Positions 1 through 5,444 of a stretch of 5,444 nt of DNA are shown one piece after another (the stretch's first letter is position 1; every line of letters begins with the position of its first letter). Source of the DNA: Clostridia bacterium (lineage in GTDB: Bacteria; Bacillota; Clostridia; Christensenellales; UBA3700); assembly GCA_029067255.1 (NCBI GenBank), contig JAIEEW010000136.1, positions 1 through 5,444 on the forward strand. The letters are read 5' to 3'. The notes under the pieces were generated by a model. The model was not told where the DNA came from. It worked only from the letters and a program-made list of their open reading frames with translations, and searched no databases. A program made the translations under genes and the position numbers.

Positions 1-11
1 GCTTTCAGTTT

Positions 12-923
12 CTATCTTATCAGAGTTGACGAAACGGTAATTATTCCTTCGATCAACTCCGTCTTTACACCGTGTTCTTCATTGAACTTCGCCATATCCT
101 TTTCGTACGCCAAATCTTTCTCGTTGCGATAACCCCTATATACGGTATCTATGGAATTCTCTTTGCAATACCCGTAAACAAATCCTTCGCAGACGTCGAC
201 CTTGACGTTGAGATAGTCTTCGACGGCAAGTTTTGCAAACTCTATTCTTTCTTCCAAAGAAAACATATATTCTTTATCGGGATTACGCGCTATAAGTATT
301 ATCGCTTCGTCGTAGTCTTCGAGCGCTTTGTCAAGCACTTCGAGATGTCCTTTCGTAATGGGATCGTAACTTCCGGCAAGCGCGGTCTTACCTTTTGATT
401 TGCCTATATAGTCGACTGTAACGATTCCAAAACGCTTGCGTTTACATATGCGCATTCCGTCGGGCAAATCATAATCGTTTCCGCCGTGTTCGTATATGAT
501 ATATCCGCCGTCGGCAAGCAAATCCCGCTCTTTCGCTATCTCGCATATTTCGCCGATATAGTCTGTCCTGTAAGGCGGATCTACGAATATAAAATCCCAT
601 TTCCCGTCCGCAGAATACAGCGTATCTCTGTAATCTCTTCCTACGACTTTGTAATCGTCGTCGATACCTTTGAGATTGCTCTTCAAAAGTTCCAACGACG
701 CTTTTGAATTATCAGAAAAAAGAGTATGCGCTGCGCCCCTGCTCATGGCTTCGATACCTATCGCTCCGCTTCCCGCGAACAAGTCGATAAATCTGCTTCC
801 CGCAATATCGAACTGTATCACGTTGAAGATACTTTCTTTGACTTTGTCGCCAGTGGGCCTAACGTCGTTGCCTATCGGCGAATTAAGTCTTCTGCCCCTG
901 TATTTTCCGCTGATCACTCTCAT
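12..923 (-). CDS. RsmD-CoaD fusion: 16S rRNA (guanine-N2) methyltransferase joined to phosphopantetheine adenylyltransferase, CoaD part short at the C-terminus
   Basis: One 303-residue reading frame covers two enzymes. Residues 1 to about 174 are RsmD, which methylates G966 of 16S rRNA with S-adenosylmethionine: the N-terminus MRVISGKYRGR and RPTGDKVKES are typical, the SAM-binding loop is DLFAGSGAIGIEA (47-59), and the catalytic motif is DPPY (115-118). Residues from about 177 are CoaD, which makes dephospho-CoA from ATP and 4'-phosphopantetheine: GSYDPITKGH holds the nucleotidyl-transferase TxGH motif (190-193), followed by a lysine at 217, FSLEER (221-226), RGYR (263-266), Y273 and SSTLIR (298-303). 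There is no ATG, GTG or TTG and no stop at the domain boundary, so CoaD can only be made as part of the fusion. The CoaD part ends at TAG where E. coli CoaD (159 residues) continues for about 28 residues. The start overlaps the upstream stop in ATGA; the nearest ribosome-site-like run (AGGGG) is about 15 bases away, so translation is probably coupled. Identity of both halves is firm; activity of the CoaD half is uncertain. Confidence 0.93.
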   Translation of the reverse strand: MRVISGKYRGRRLNSPIGNDVRPTGDKVKESIFNVIQFDIAGSRFIDLFAGSGAIGIEAMSRGAAHTLFSDNSKASLELLKSNLKGIDDDYKVVGRDYRDTLYSADGKWDFIFVDPPYRTDYIGEICEIAKERDLLADGGYIIYEHGGNDYDLPDGMRICKRKRFGIVTVDYIGKSKGKTALAGSYDPITKGHLEVLDKALEDYDEAIILIARNPDKEYMFSLEERIEFAKLAVEDYLNVKVDVCEGFVYGYCKENSIDTVYRGYRNEKDLAYEKDMAKFNEEHGVKTELIEGIITVSSTLIR

Positions 924-1489
924 TGTCGCAATTCGCTTCCCCTGTCTTTACGTAATATCCCGCTAGCGCTTATCAGAATATCCAACGCCTTGTCGGTATC
1001 TTCGCAAGGTATCTTTTCTACTATTTGACTGTCAAACGCAAGTCCTATTTTCAAAGTATCGACTTTTGCGAAGTACCTATCGTAGTAGCCTTTTCCCTTG
1101 CCCAGTCGGTTAAGATCTTTATCCGCTCCCAAAAGCGGAGTAACCGTTATTGCAGGATTTACTTCTTCCGGCAAGAGTCTTTTCCCCGTCGGTTCGAGTA
1201 TACCCCATTTGGCGATTCGGTATTCCGTATCGGCGTCGACTTCGACAAGCGACATATCTTCGCCGTCGACAACGGGTAGATAGACTTTTCTTTTACCGAT
1301 AAAATATTCGATTATCTCTTTCGTATCGACTTCGCCACAAATCGAATTGTATATACAAATACTGCCGTCCGGCAAATCAAGCGACTTCAACAGCGAAAAT
1401 ACATTATCGCTCTGCCGAGATTTTTCATCTTCGCTCAAAGCGGATAGTCTTTCCCTGATAATCTTTCTCGCTTGCGTTTTGTCCGTCAT
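920..1489 (-). CDS. 5-formyltetrahydrofolate cyclo-ligase (5,10-methenyltetrahydrofolate synthetase)
   Basis: This cytosolic enzyme uses ATP to convert 5-formyltetrahydrofolate to 5,10-methenyltetrahydrofolate, returning stored formyl-folate to the one-carbon pool. The 189-residue length fits the family. Visible hallmarks are the N-terminal K4/R8 region (DKTQARKIIRERL), GEVDTKEII (52-60) with the conserved glutamate E53, KWGILEP (94-100), and the nucleotide-binding loop RLGKGKGYYDRYF (128-140). Many bacterial members have GGG in this loop; the GKG form seen here is also that of the human enzyme, so it is a known variant rather than a defect. The C-terminal part (IPCEDTDKALDILIS) fits the usual closing strand. 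The ATG lies one base after the TAA of the hydratase gene and the stop overlaps the start of rsmD-coaD, so it is an internal operon gene. Only a weak AAGG, about 12 bases upstream, is available as a ribosome site, which points to translational coupling with the gene before it. Confidence 0.94.
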   Translation of the reverse strand: MTDKTQARKIIRERLSALSEDEKSRQSDNVFSLLKSLDLPDGSICIYNSICGEVDTKEIIEYFIGKRKVYLPVVDGEDMSLVEVDADTEYRIAKWGILEPTGKRLLPEEVNPAITVTPLLGADKDLNRLGKGKGYYDRYFAKVDTLKIGLAFDSQIVEKIPCEDTDKALDILISASGILRKDRGSELRQ

Positions 1490-1490
1490 A

Positions 1491-3746
1491 TTATTTATGA
1501 GCCTTATAGTAGTTTATAAGACAGCCTTTCGATATGATATCTCTTTCGTCGTCGGTAAGAGCGTCAACTTTCAATACCGTGTCTATAACTTTGTCGCCCC
1601 TTACGATTTTTGCTTTGAACTCGTTGCCGCCGTTGTCAACAACGCTCTTGACGTCGTAAACTATTACGATATCGTCCGTCTTATATTCTTCGTCCGAAAG
1701 GAATGGCAACATTCCCCAGTTGATAAGGTTGGAACGGTATCTCTTCGTCGCGTATTCTTTCGCGATATTGCACACGCCGCCCAAAACTCTTTGACAACTT
1801 GCCGCCTGTTCTCTCGCGCTGCCGTCGCCTGGTTTTACTGCGTAAACTCCGCTTCCTACCGATACGCTGCCTTTGAGTTCCACGCCCGCTTTCTTCACCG
1901 CTTCAGCGTACTCTCCCGTCAATCCGCTCGCTCTTCTGTCAAGTTCGCTTTGATATATTTTCTTTGCTCTGCCGACGTATTCGGGAACTTTTCTCGAAAG
2001 CGCAAACTCTGCTAGTTTCATCGGATTAGAACGGTAACTGGACGTTTCTCCCGAAGGAATGAGTTCGTCGGTCGTAGTAACGGGATCGTTTATCACCGCC
2101 GCCAACTTAACTACTATATTGTCGGTAAGCGAAATTACTTCCGGCCAGTCGCAGATGTTCGGACCGTATTCAAGTTCCGCGTTGGGATCGGGTTTGCCCG
2201 CGCCGTTGTAGACTCTCTTCTCGTATATGGTTTTGTCGTAAGCGAAAGCGGGAACTGTATTGTCGTAATCCATATCCAACGCGCTCGTAAGTATACCGCC
2301 GTTCGCGGCAGTCGCCGCTATCGATCTCGCGTCCATGAGCGCAACCGACGCTATCTGATTGTTTGCTGGCTTGCTGCCTTCTCTTGATTCGAAGTTACGC
2401 GTCGTATGTCTTATCGACAAAGCGTTGTTTGCCGGCACGTCGCCCGCGCCAAAACACGGTCCGCAGAACGCGCTCTTTACGTTTGCTCCGCTTCTGACAA
2501 GATTTGCTATAGCGCCTTTCTTCAAAAGGTCGTAATATACCGGAGTGGACGAAGGATAAACGCTGAGCGTAAACTTGCCGTCGCCTACCGCTTTGTCTTC
2601 GAGTATCTTGCTCGCTTCGTAAATATTGTCATAAGTTCCGCCCGCGCAACCAGAGATTATACCTTGTTCTACTCTTACTTTTCCGTCAACTATCTTATCG
2701 GTCAACTTGAAATTGATTTTATCGTTGCCTAGCAATCTGTTGCATTCCTTCTCCACAGCGGAAAGGATATCTTCAGGATTGTCTATCACGTCTTGCAGAT
2801 TATAGACGTTGGACGGATGGAAAGGCAACGCGATTTGCGGAGTTATTTCGCTGAGATTTACGTCAACTACTCCGTCGTAATACGCCAACTTGTCCGGCGC
2901 GATCGCTTTATAATCATCCATTCTGCCCCTTACGGCATAGTAGGATTTTACTTCGTCGTCGTCCGTTGTCCATATAGAAGAAAGACAGGTGGTTTCGGTA
3001 GTCATTACGTCAATGCCTATTCTGTACTCTATGGGAAGATCTTTGACGCCTTCGCCTACGAATTCCATGACTTTATTCTTGACGAAACCGCATTTGAAAA
3101 CAGCGCCGATAATAGCGAGCGCGACGTCCTGCGGTCCCACGCCTTTCTTTGGCTTGCCAGTAAGGTTTATTGCAATAACTTCGGGATACTTGATGTCGTA
3201 AGTACGGCAAAGGAGTTGTTTTACCAGTTCAGGTCCGCCTTCTCCGACAGCCATAGTTCCCAAAGCGCCGTATCTGGTATGAGAGTCTGAGCCGAGTATC
3301 ATTTTGCCGCAACCGGACATACATTCTCTCATATAGGTATGTATGACCGCCTGATGCGGTGGAACGAATATTCCGCCATACTTCTTAGCCGCCGAATAAC
3401 CGAAAACGTGGTCGTCTTCGTTTATCGTACCGCCTACCGCGCAAAGCGAGTTGTGGCAGTTTGTGAGCACGTAAGGTATTGGGAATTTTTCCAGTCCGCT
3501 CGCTTTGGCGGTCTGAATTATTCCGACGTATGTAATATCGTGCGACGCCATTGCGTCAAATTTAATTTTGAGCGGTTGTCCCTTTTCCGTAACGGGCAAA
3601 GTATTGTGAGATTTCAATATGGAATAAGCCATAGTTCCTTTATACGCTTCTTCCAAAGTTTTCGCTTCAACGCCTTTGGCTTTTAGTTCGTCCAAATCAA
3701 CAAACCTGCCGTCCAACAAATACTTTCCCTGTCTTAATTCAATCAT
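1491..3746 (-). CDS. aconitase-superfamily hydratase with [4Fe-4S] ligands, YbhJ-like, substrate unknown
   Basis: A 751-residue protein of full aconitase length and layout. By hand alignment to mitochondrial aconitase the three cluster cysteines are C367 (SGCAGG), C428 and C431 (FCGPC), with the same CxxC and nearly the same long spacing. Catalytic histidines and the DSH motif are at H98, H136 and D154-S155-H156; arginines at R450, R455 and R572 (SSYRSNP); and the C-terminal swivel domain has GDGSAREQA with the catalytic serine S643 and R645, followed by VLGGVCNIAKEYATKRY and NWGMLPF. Residues that differ include Tyr for Gln72, Cys for Asp100, Thr for Asn446 and Ala for Ser643 (pig numbering). 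It therefore looks like an active Fe-S dehydratase/isomerase, but not necessarily citrate-isocitrate aconitase; it resembles the uncharacterised YbhJ-type hydratases. The start is supported by AAGGAG five bases upstream of ATG. The ATG overlaps the end of the membrane-protein gene by eight bases. Superfamily is firm, substrate is unknown. Confidence 0.9.
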   Translation of the reverse strand: MIELRQGKYLLDGRFVDLDELKAKGVEAKTLEEAYKGTMAYSILKSHNTLPVTEKGQPLKIKFDAMASHDITYVGIIQTAKASGLEKFPIPYVLTNCHNSLCAVGGTINEDDHVFGYSAAKKYGGIFVPPHQAVIHTYMRECMSGCGKMILGSDSHTRYGALGTMAVGEGGPELVKQLLCRTYDIKYPEVIAINLTGKPKKGVGPQDVALAIIGAVFKCGFVKNKVMEFVGEGVKDLPIEYRIGIDVMTTETTCLSSIWTTDDDEVKSYYAVRGRMDDYKAIAPDKLAYYDGVVDVNLSEITPQIALPFHPSNVYNLQDVIDNPEDILSAVEKECNRLLGNDKINFKLTDKIVDGKVRVEQGIISGCAGGTYDNIYEASKILEDKAVGDGKFTLSVYPSSTPVYYDLLKKGAIANLVRSGANVKSAFCGPCFGAGDVPANNALSIRHTTRNFESREGSKPANNQIASVALMDARSIAATAANGGILTSALDMDYDNTVPAFAYDKTIYEKRVYNGAGKPDPNAELEYGPNICDWPEVISLTDNIVVKLAAVINDPVTTTDELIPSGETSSYRSNPMKLAEFALSRKVPEYVGRAKKIYQSELDRRASGLTGEYAEAVKKAGVELKGSVSVGSGVYAVKPGDGSAREQAASCQRVLGGVCNIAKEYATKRYRSNLINWGMLPFLSDEEYKTDDIVIVYDVKSVVDNGGNEFKAKIVRGDKVIDTVLKVDALTDDERDIISKGCLINYYKAHK

Positions 3747-4290
3747 ATTTTCTCCTTGTAAAAAATAAATCTTTATCTTCTTCTTTTCTTATTTTTCTTT
3801 TCTCTTTCCACTTTGAAATCCAGTCGCCTATAAACGGCCAGAAAAACGCGGGTACAAACAGCACGACAACAAAAACCGTCAAAAGCGTTATCGTCATAAT
3901 CTTAGGATGTCTACCGACCGGAATAGAGTGTCCCTTTCCGTCGATATATATTTTTATCTTTTTACCCAGATATTTTTCCGCTTCTTCATAAACTTGATCA
4001 TAAACGGCGATGCCGTCATATACAATATCTCCGTCAACGTACTCGTACATCACGTGGTAATAATGCACGCTTCTATTATCATAAGTGCTGACGCGCCACG
4101 TATCTGTCAATTCCGCTTCAACTATTACCCCGTTTTCAATGGCTTTATATTCTCCGTGGAGTTCATCGCAGCCTTTGATCCATCCCCACAACACCATTCC
4201 GTATACAGCAAGAAAAATTGCGTATATTATCACCAGCGTAGTTATACTGTATCCGAATATAATAATGCGTTTCCGCTTTCCCTTACTCAT
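3739..4290 (-). CDS. small two-helix membrane protein with a DUF3592-like middle domain
   Basis: I do not recognise a named gene. The 183-residue protein has a basic N-terminus (SKGKRKR), a hydrophobic helix at about 9-38, a polar middle domain (about 45-128), a second helix at about 131-154, and a highly charged lysine/arginine/glutamate tail. The positive-inside rule puts both ends in the cytosol and the middle domain outside. The middle resembles DUF3592 proteins: a strand with GVIVEAEL, then HVMYEYVDGDIVYDG, then KYLGKKIKIYIDGKGHSIPVGR, which matches the usual pattern of a y-x-v-G turn followed by a strand and a short proline-containing loop. This is pattern resemblance only. It is the first gene after the promoter at 4372-4344, with GGAG seven bases before the ATG, and its last eight bases overlap the hydratase start. 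Whether it has any functional tie to the enzymes downstream is not visible. Confidence 0.8.
   Translation of the reverse strand: MSKGKRKRIIIFGYSITTLVIIYAIFLAVYGMVLWGWIKGCDELHGEYKAIENGVIVEAELTDTWRVSTYDNRSVHYYHVMYEYVDGDIVYDGIAVYDQVYEEAEKYLGKKIKIYIDGKGHSIPVGRHPKIMTITLLTVFVVVLFVPAFFWPFIGDWISKWKEKRKIRKEEDKDLFFTRRKYD
3752..3757 (-). promoter_or_regulatory. ribosome binding site of the hydratase gene
   Basis: A strong AAGGAG, five bases before the ATG at 3746, sits inside the last codons of the membrane-protein gene. It fixes the hydratase start and suggests independent, efficient initiation in addition to coupling. Confidence 0.8.
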
Positions 4291-4297
4291 ATTCTCG

Positions 4298-4301
4298 CTC
4301 C
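4298..4301 (-). promoter_or_regulatory. ribosome binding site of the membrane-protein gene
   Basis: GGAG lies seven bases before the ATG at 4290 and supports that start over the ATG at 4313, which has no ribosome site. Confidence 0.65.
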
Positions 4302-4343
4302 GTCGCGCGCCATTTGATTTACGTTAAGATATATTCTTTCTTA

Positions 4344-4372
4344 ATTATATAATAACCGCGATTATATTGCAA
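4344..4372 (-). promoter_or_regulatory. promoter of the four-gene operon (sigma70/sigmaA type)
   Basis: On the minus strand TTGCAA (4372-4367) and a perfect TATAAT (4349-4344) are separated by exactly 17 bases. Transcription would start near 4337, leaving a leader of about 47 bases before the ATG at 4290. It lies in the 90-base gap after the DUF2156 gene and is the only strong promoter-like match ahead of the membrane-protein/hydratase/cyclo-ligase/rsmD-coaD operon. Confidence 0.68.
4352..4365. promoter_or_regulatory. possible operator: 14-base imperfect dyad in the promoter spacer
   Basis: ATAATCGCGGTTAT is symmetric about its CG/CG centre with one mismatched pair (six of seven pairs match). 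It sits wholly between the -35 and -10 boxes of the operon promoter, the classic place for a repressor to block RNA polymerase. The cognate regulator is not in the window and the dyad could be chance in AT-rich DNA. Confidence 0.25.
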
Positions 4373-4380
4373 CTAATACG

Positions 4381-5322
4381 CTAAAATTGATTGCATTCAT
4401 GATTTTTTACTGCGTATTTCTCGCAAAATCCTATAGGATGATAAGAGCGCTTGGACTTTCTCAGTCCTTCGAGTCCCATATCTTCCTGACGGTTGATAAA
4501 TCTCACGTTTGCAAAATGTTTTTTTGCAAAAGCGTTGCAAAGATACGGATATATCCCTTCGTAATTTACGTCGCCTTTTTCTATATGGGTTATACCTACG
4601 TCGGAAGGTGTGATTTCTCCCAAAGAAAAGCCTATTATTTTGTTTTGATATTCCACGACGTCGGCAAAATACTCGTCGCTGTTTTCAACGAGTTTAAGAG
4701 CAAGATCGATAACGTTCAGTTCGTCGTTCGCCATACCGTCAAATTCTTCTTCGTCGAATTCCTTGCTCTCTTCCCAGCCGTTGATAAGCGCGAAAACTTT
4801 TTCCCTATCGCTTTTTTCATAACTTCTGAATACGCAATCCGACATATATCTTTTCTCAAAATTTTTGATATGGTTGCGTTTGGAATGGTATTTCTTGCCG
4901 GAAAGCGTAATCAAGTCCTGCGGAAGATAGAGATATTCATCGTAGTCTTCGTTATGCAAATAGGTATATTTATCGCCGAGAATATCGACGTATGTTTTTG
5001 GAGTGGACATGACGTACATATCTTCGCCGTCCGTTTCGCATTGCTCTTTTATTGCAGCGTACGCTTTTTCTATGTTTTCCACTTCCGTAAGCGGCGGAAG
5101 GTAAATAAAACTTCCGTCATGAACGTCTTCTTTGAATCTGTCATGCGGTTGAAAACGCAGAAATACCGTATCTCCCGTATCGCATATCTCCATACTTTGA
5201 TAGTTGAAAAAATCCCAGCCTTTGAGATAAAGCATGGAATATTCGCTTCCGTCATACTCCGTTTTTTTCTGTAATTGCGCTATACGTTCAAAATCTTTGT
5301 CGCTTATTTTTACGAATCGCAT
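4381..5322 (-). CDS. DUF2156 (phosphatidylglycerol lysyltransferase C-terminal-like) protein, GNAT-type acyltransferase fold
   Basis: The 313-residue protein matches the stand-alone DUF2156 family, whose fold is shared with the catalytic domain of MprF and with tandem GNAT/FemABX aminoacyltransferases. Characteristic segments are LSGKKYHSKRNHIKNF (140-155), the second-half segment with YFADVVEYQNKIIGFSLGE (218-236), HIEKGDVNYEGIYPYL (246-261), and FINRQEDMGLEGLRKSKRS (275-293) followed by YHP. There is no transmembrane segment and no MprF flippase domain, so it should be cytosolic. By analogy it could transfer an aminoacyl group from charged tRNA or an acyl group from a CoA thioester, but the acceptor is unknown. 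The start has AAGGA four bases upstream and MRFVKISDKDFERI is a plausible family N-terminus. It is separated by 90 bases from the downstream operon, which has its own promoter, and is divergent from the gene at the right edge. Confidence 0.87.
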   Translation of the reverse strand: MRFVKISDKDFERIAQLQKKTEYDGSEYSMLYLKGWDFFNYQSMEICDTGDTVFLRFQPHDRFKEDVHDGSFIYLPPLTEVENIEKAYAAIKEQCETDGEDMYVMSTPKTYVDILGDKYTYLHNEDYDEYLYLPQDLITLSGKKYHSKRNHIKNFEKRYMSDCVFRSYEKSDREKVFALINGWEESKEFDEEEFDGMANDELNVIDLALKLVENSDEYFADVVEYQNKIIGFSLGEITPSDVGITHIEKGDVNYEGIYPYLCNAFAKKHFANVRFINRQEDMGLEGLRKSKRSYHPIGFCEKYAVKNHECNQF

Positions 5323-5326
5323 AAAT

Positions 5327-5331
5327 TCCTT
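5327..5331 (-). promoter_or_regulatory. ribosome binding site of the DUF2156 gene
   Basis: AAGGA precedes the ATG at 5322 by four bases, slightly closer than usual. It supports the chosen start. Confidence 0.6.
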
Positions 5332-5338
5332 ATTTTAG

Positions 5339-5367
5339 TTGTGTACTTTTATAGTTTTGTGTATAAT
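5339..5367 (+). promoter_or_regulatory. promoter of the right-edge plus-strand gene
   Basis: TTGTGT (5339-5344) and a perfect TATAAT (5362-5367) are spaced by 17 bases. The predicted start of transcription, about seven bases after the -10 box, falls at or next to the ATG at 5375. The -35 box is a partial match only. Confidence 0.5.
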
Positions 5368-5391
5368 ACTAAGTATGAGAAAATTTTATAA
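5363..5391 (-). promoter_or_regulatory. candidate promoter of the DUF2156 gene, sharing its -10 region with the divergent promoter
   Basis: On the minus strand TATTAT (5368-5363) overlaps the plus-strand TATAAT base for base, because GTATAATAC is nearly its own reverse complement. A weak -35 (TTATAA, 5391-5386) lies 17 bases upstream. The predicted leader is roughly 34 bases and contains the AAGGA site. Support is modest because the -35 is poor. Confidence 0.35.
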
Positions 5392-5444
5392 TTTCAAACA
5401 AAGACGTTGGATTTATATCGTTTCCATACTTGCAATTATTATAT
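5375..5444 (+). CDS. partial CDS, N-terminus of a probable membrane or secreted protein (runs off the window)
   Basis: Only 23 codons are visible. They begin MRKFYNFKQRRWIY and continue into an uninterrupted hydrophobic run (IVSILAIII), the usual shape of a signal peptide or a first membrane helix with a basic, cytosolic N-terminus. No function can be assigned. The ATG at 5375 is the only ATG in frame; the frame is open back to a TAG at 5336-5338, with TTG codons at 5339 and 5357 as weak alternatives. No Shine-Dalgarno sequence precedes the ATG, while a TATAAT ends only seven bases before it, so the message may be leaderless. The gene is divergent from the DUF2156 gene. Confidence 0.6.
   Translation, partial: MRKFYNFKQRRWIYIVSILAIII

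Noticed and set aside
12..14. Recoding of TAG as a sense codon to complete CoaD.
   Set aside because: The DUF2156 gene ends at a TAG (4383-4381) at the expected family length, so TAG looks like a normal stop here. Only 11 bases past the CoaD TAG are visible, which is too little to argue for recoding.
128..1120. The GKG form of the cyclo-ligase ATP loop as an inactivating change.
   Set aside because: Residues 130-134 read GKGKG, and the human enzyme has the same GKG pattern, so this is a functional variant.
1347..2015. A 222-codon open frame on the plus strand, opposite the cyclo-ligase and the end of the hydratase.
   Set aside because: It is antisense across a junction of two well-supported genes and shows no domain or motif.
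3761..3810. T-rich, C-rich tract on the plus strand as a polypyrimidine regulatory element.
   Set aside because: It is the complement of the lysine/arginine/glutamate-rich tail of the membrane protein and is explained by coding.
4287..4313. Nine-codon leader ORF (MARDGARI) whose TGA overlaps the ATG of the membrane-protein gene.
   Set aside because: It has no ribosome site and no run of a regulatory amino acid; the GGAG within it serves the main gene. Probably chance.
4350..4365. Inverted repeat ATATAAT ... ATTATAT (7-base loop) just downstream of the DUF2156 stop as a terminator.
   Set aside because: The stem is only A-T pairs and is not followed by a T run; the same bases are better explained as promoter spacer and -10. 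No convincing terminator for the DUF2156 gene is seen.
4387..5274. A 295-codon open frame on the plus strand, opposite the DUF2156 gene.
   Set aside because: It lies entirely antisense to a gene with clear family motifs, its translation is an unpatterned run rich in Phe, Val and Ile, and it has no ribosome site. It is a shadow frame.

Overview
The window is a compact, mostly single-strand stretch of bacterial chromosome. The moderate GC, the short gene gaps, the AAGGAG-type ribosome sites and the rsmD/coaD association (adjacent genes in Bacillus subtilis and many Clostridia) suggest a Bacillota, probably clostridial, genome. This placement is inference; no rRNA or marker tree is available. 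All ordinary genes seen use TAA, TAG or TGA stops consistent with the standard bacterial code.

Reading along the minus strand, i.e. from high to low coordinates: a DUF2156-type acyltransferase-like protein (5322-4381) is followed by a 90-base gap that holds a strong sigma70/sigmaA-type promoter (TTGCAA-17-TATAAT, 4372-4344). That promoter opens a four-gene, tightly packed operon: a small two-helix membrane protein resembling DUF3592 (4290-3739), an aconitase-superfamily hydratase of the YbhJ-like kind (3746-1491), 5-formyltetrahydrofolate cyclo-ligase (1489-920), and a single ORF that joins the 16S rRNA methyltransferase RsmD to the CoA-biosynthesis enzyme CoaD (923-12). The junctions are an 8-base overlap, a 1-base gap and an ATGA overlap, so translation is probably coupled throughout. 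On the far right a divergent plus-strand gene begins at about 5375 and runs off the window. It shares a symmetric -10 region with the DUF2156 gene and may have a leaderless mRNA.

The operon combines housekeeping functions (rRNA modification, folate salvage, CoA synthesis) with a hydratase of unknown substrate and an uncharacterised membrane protein. No single pathway links them from sequence alone. The most notable points are the RsmD-CoaD fusion, the fact that its CoaD half stops about 28 residues early at a TAG just after the SSTLIR motif, the altered active-site residues of the aconitase-like enzyme, and a GC-centred dyad lying exactly in the spacer of the operon promoter. I see no mobile element, CRISPR array, tRNA, rRNA or defence system.
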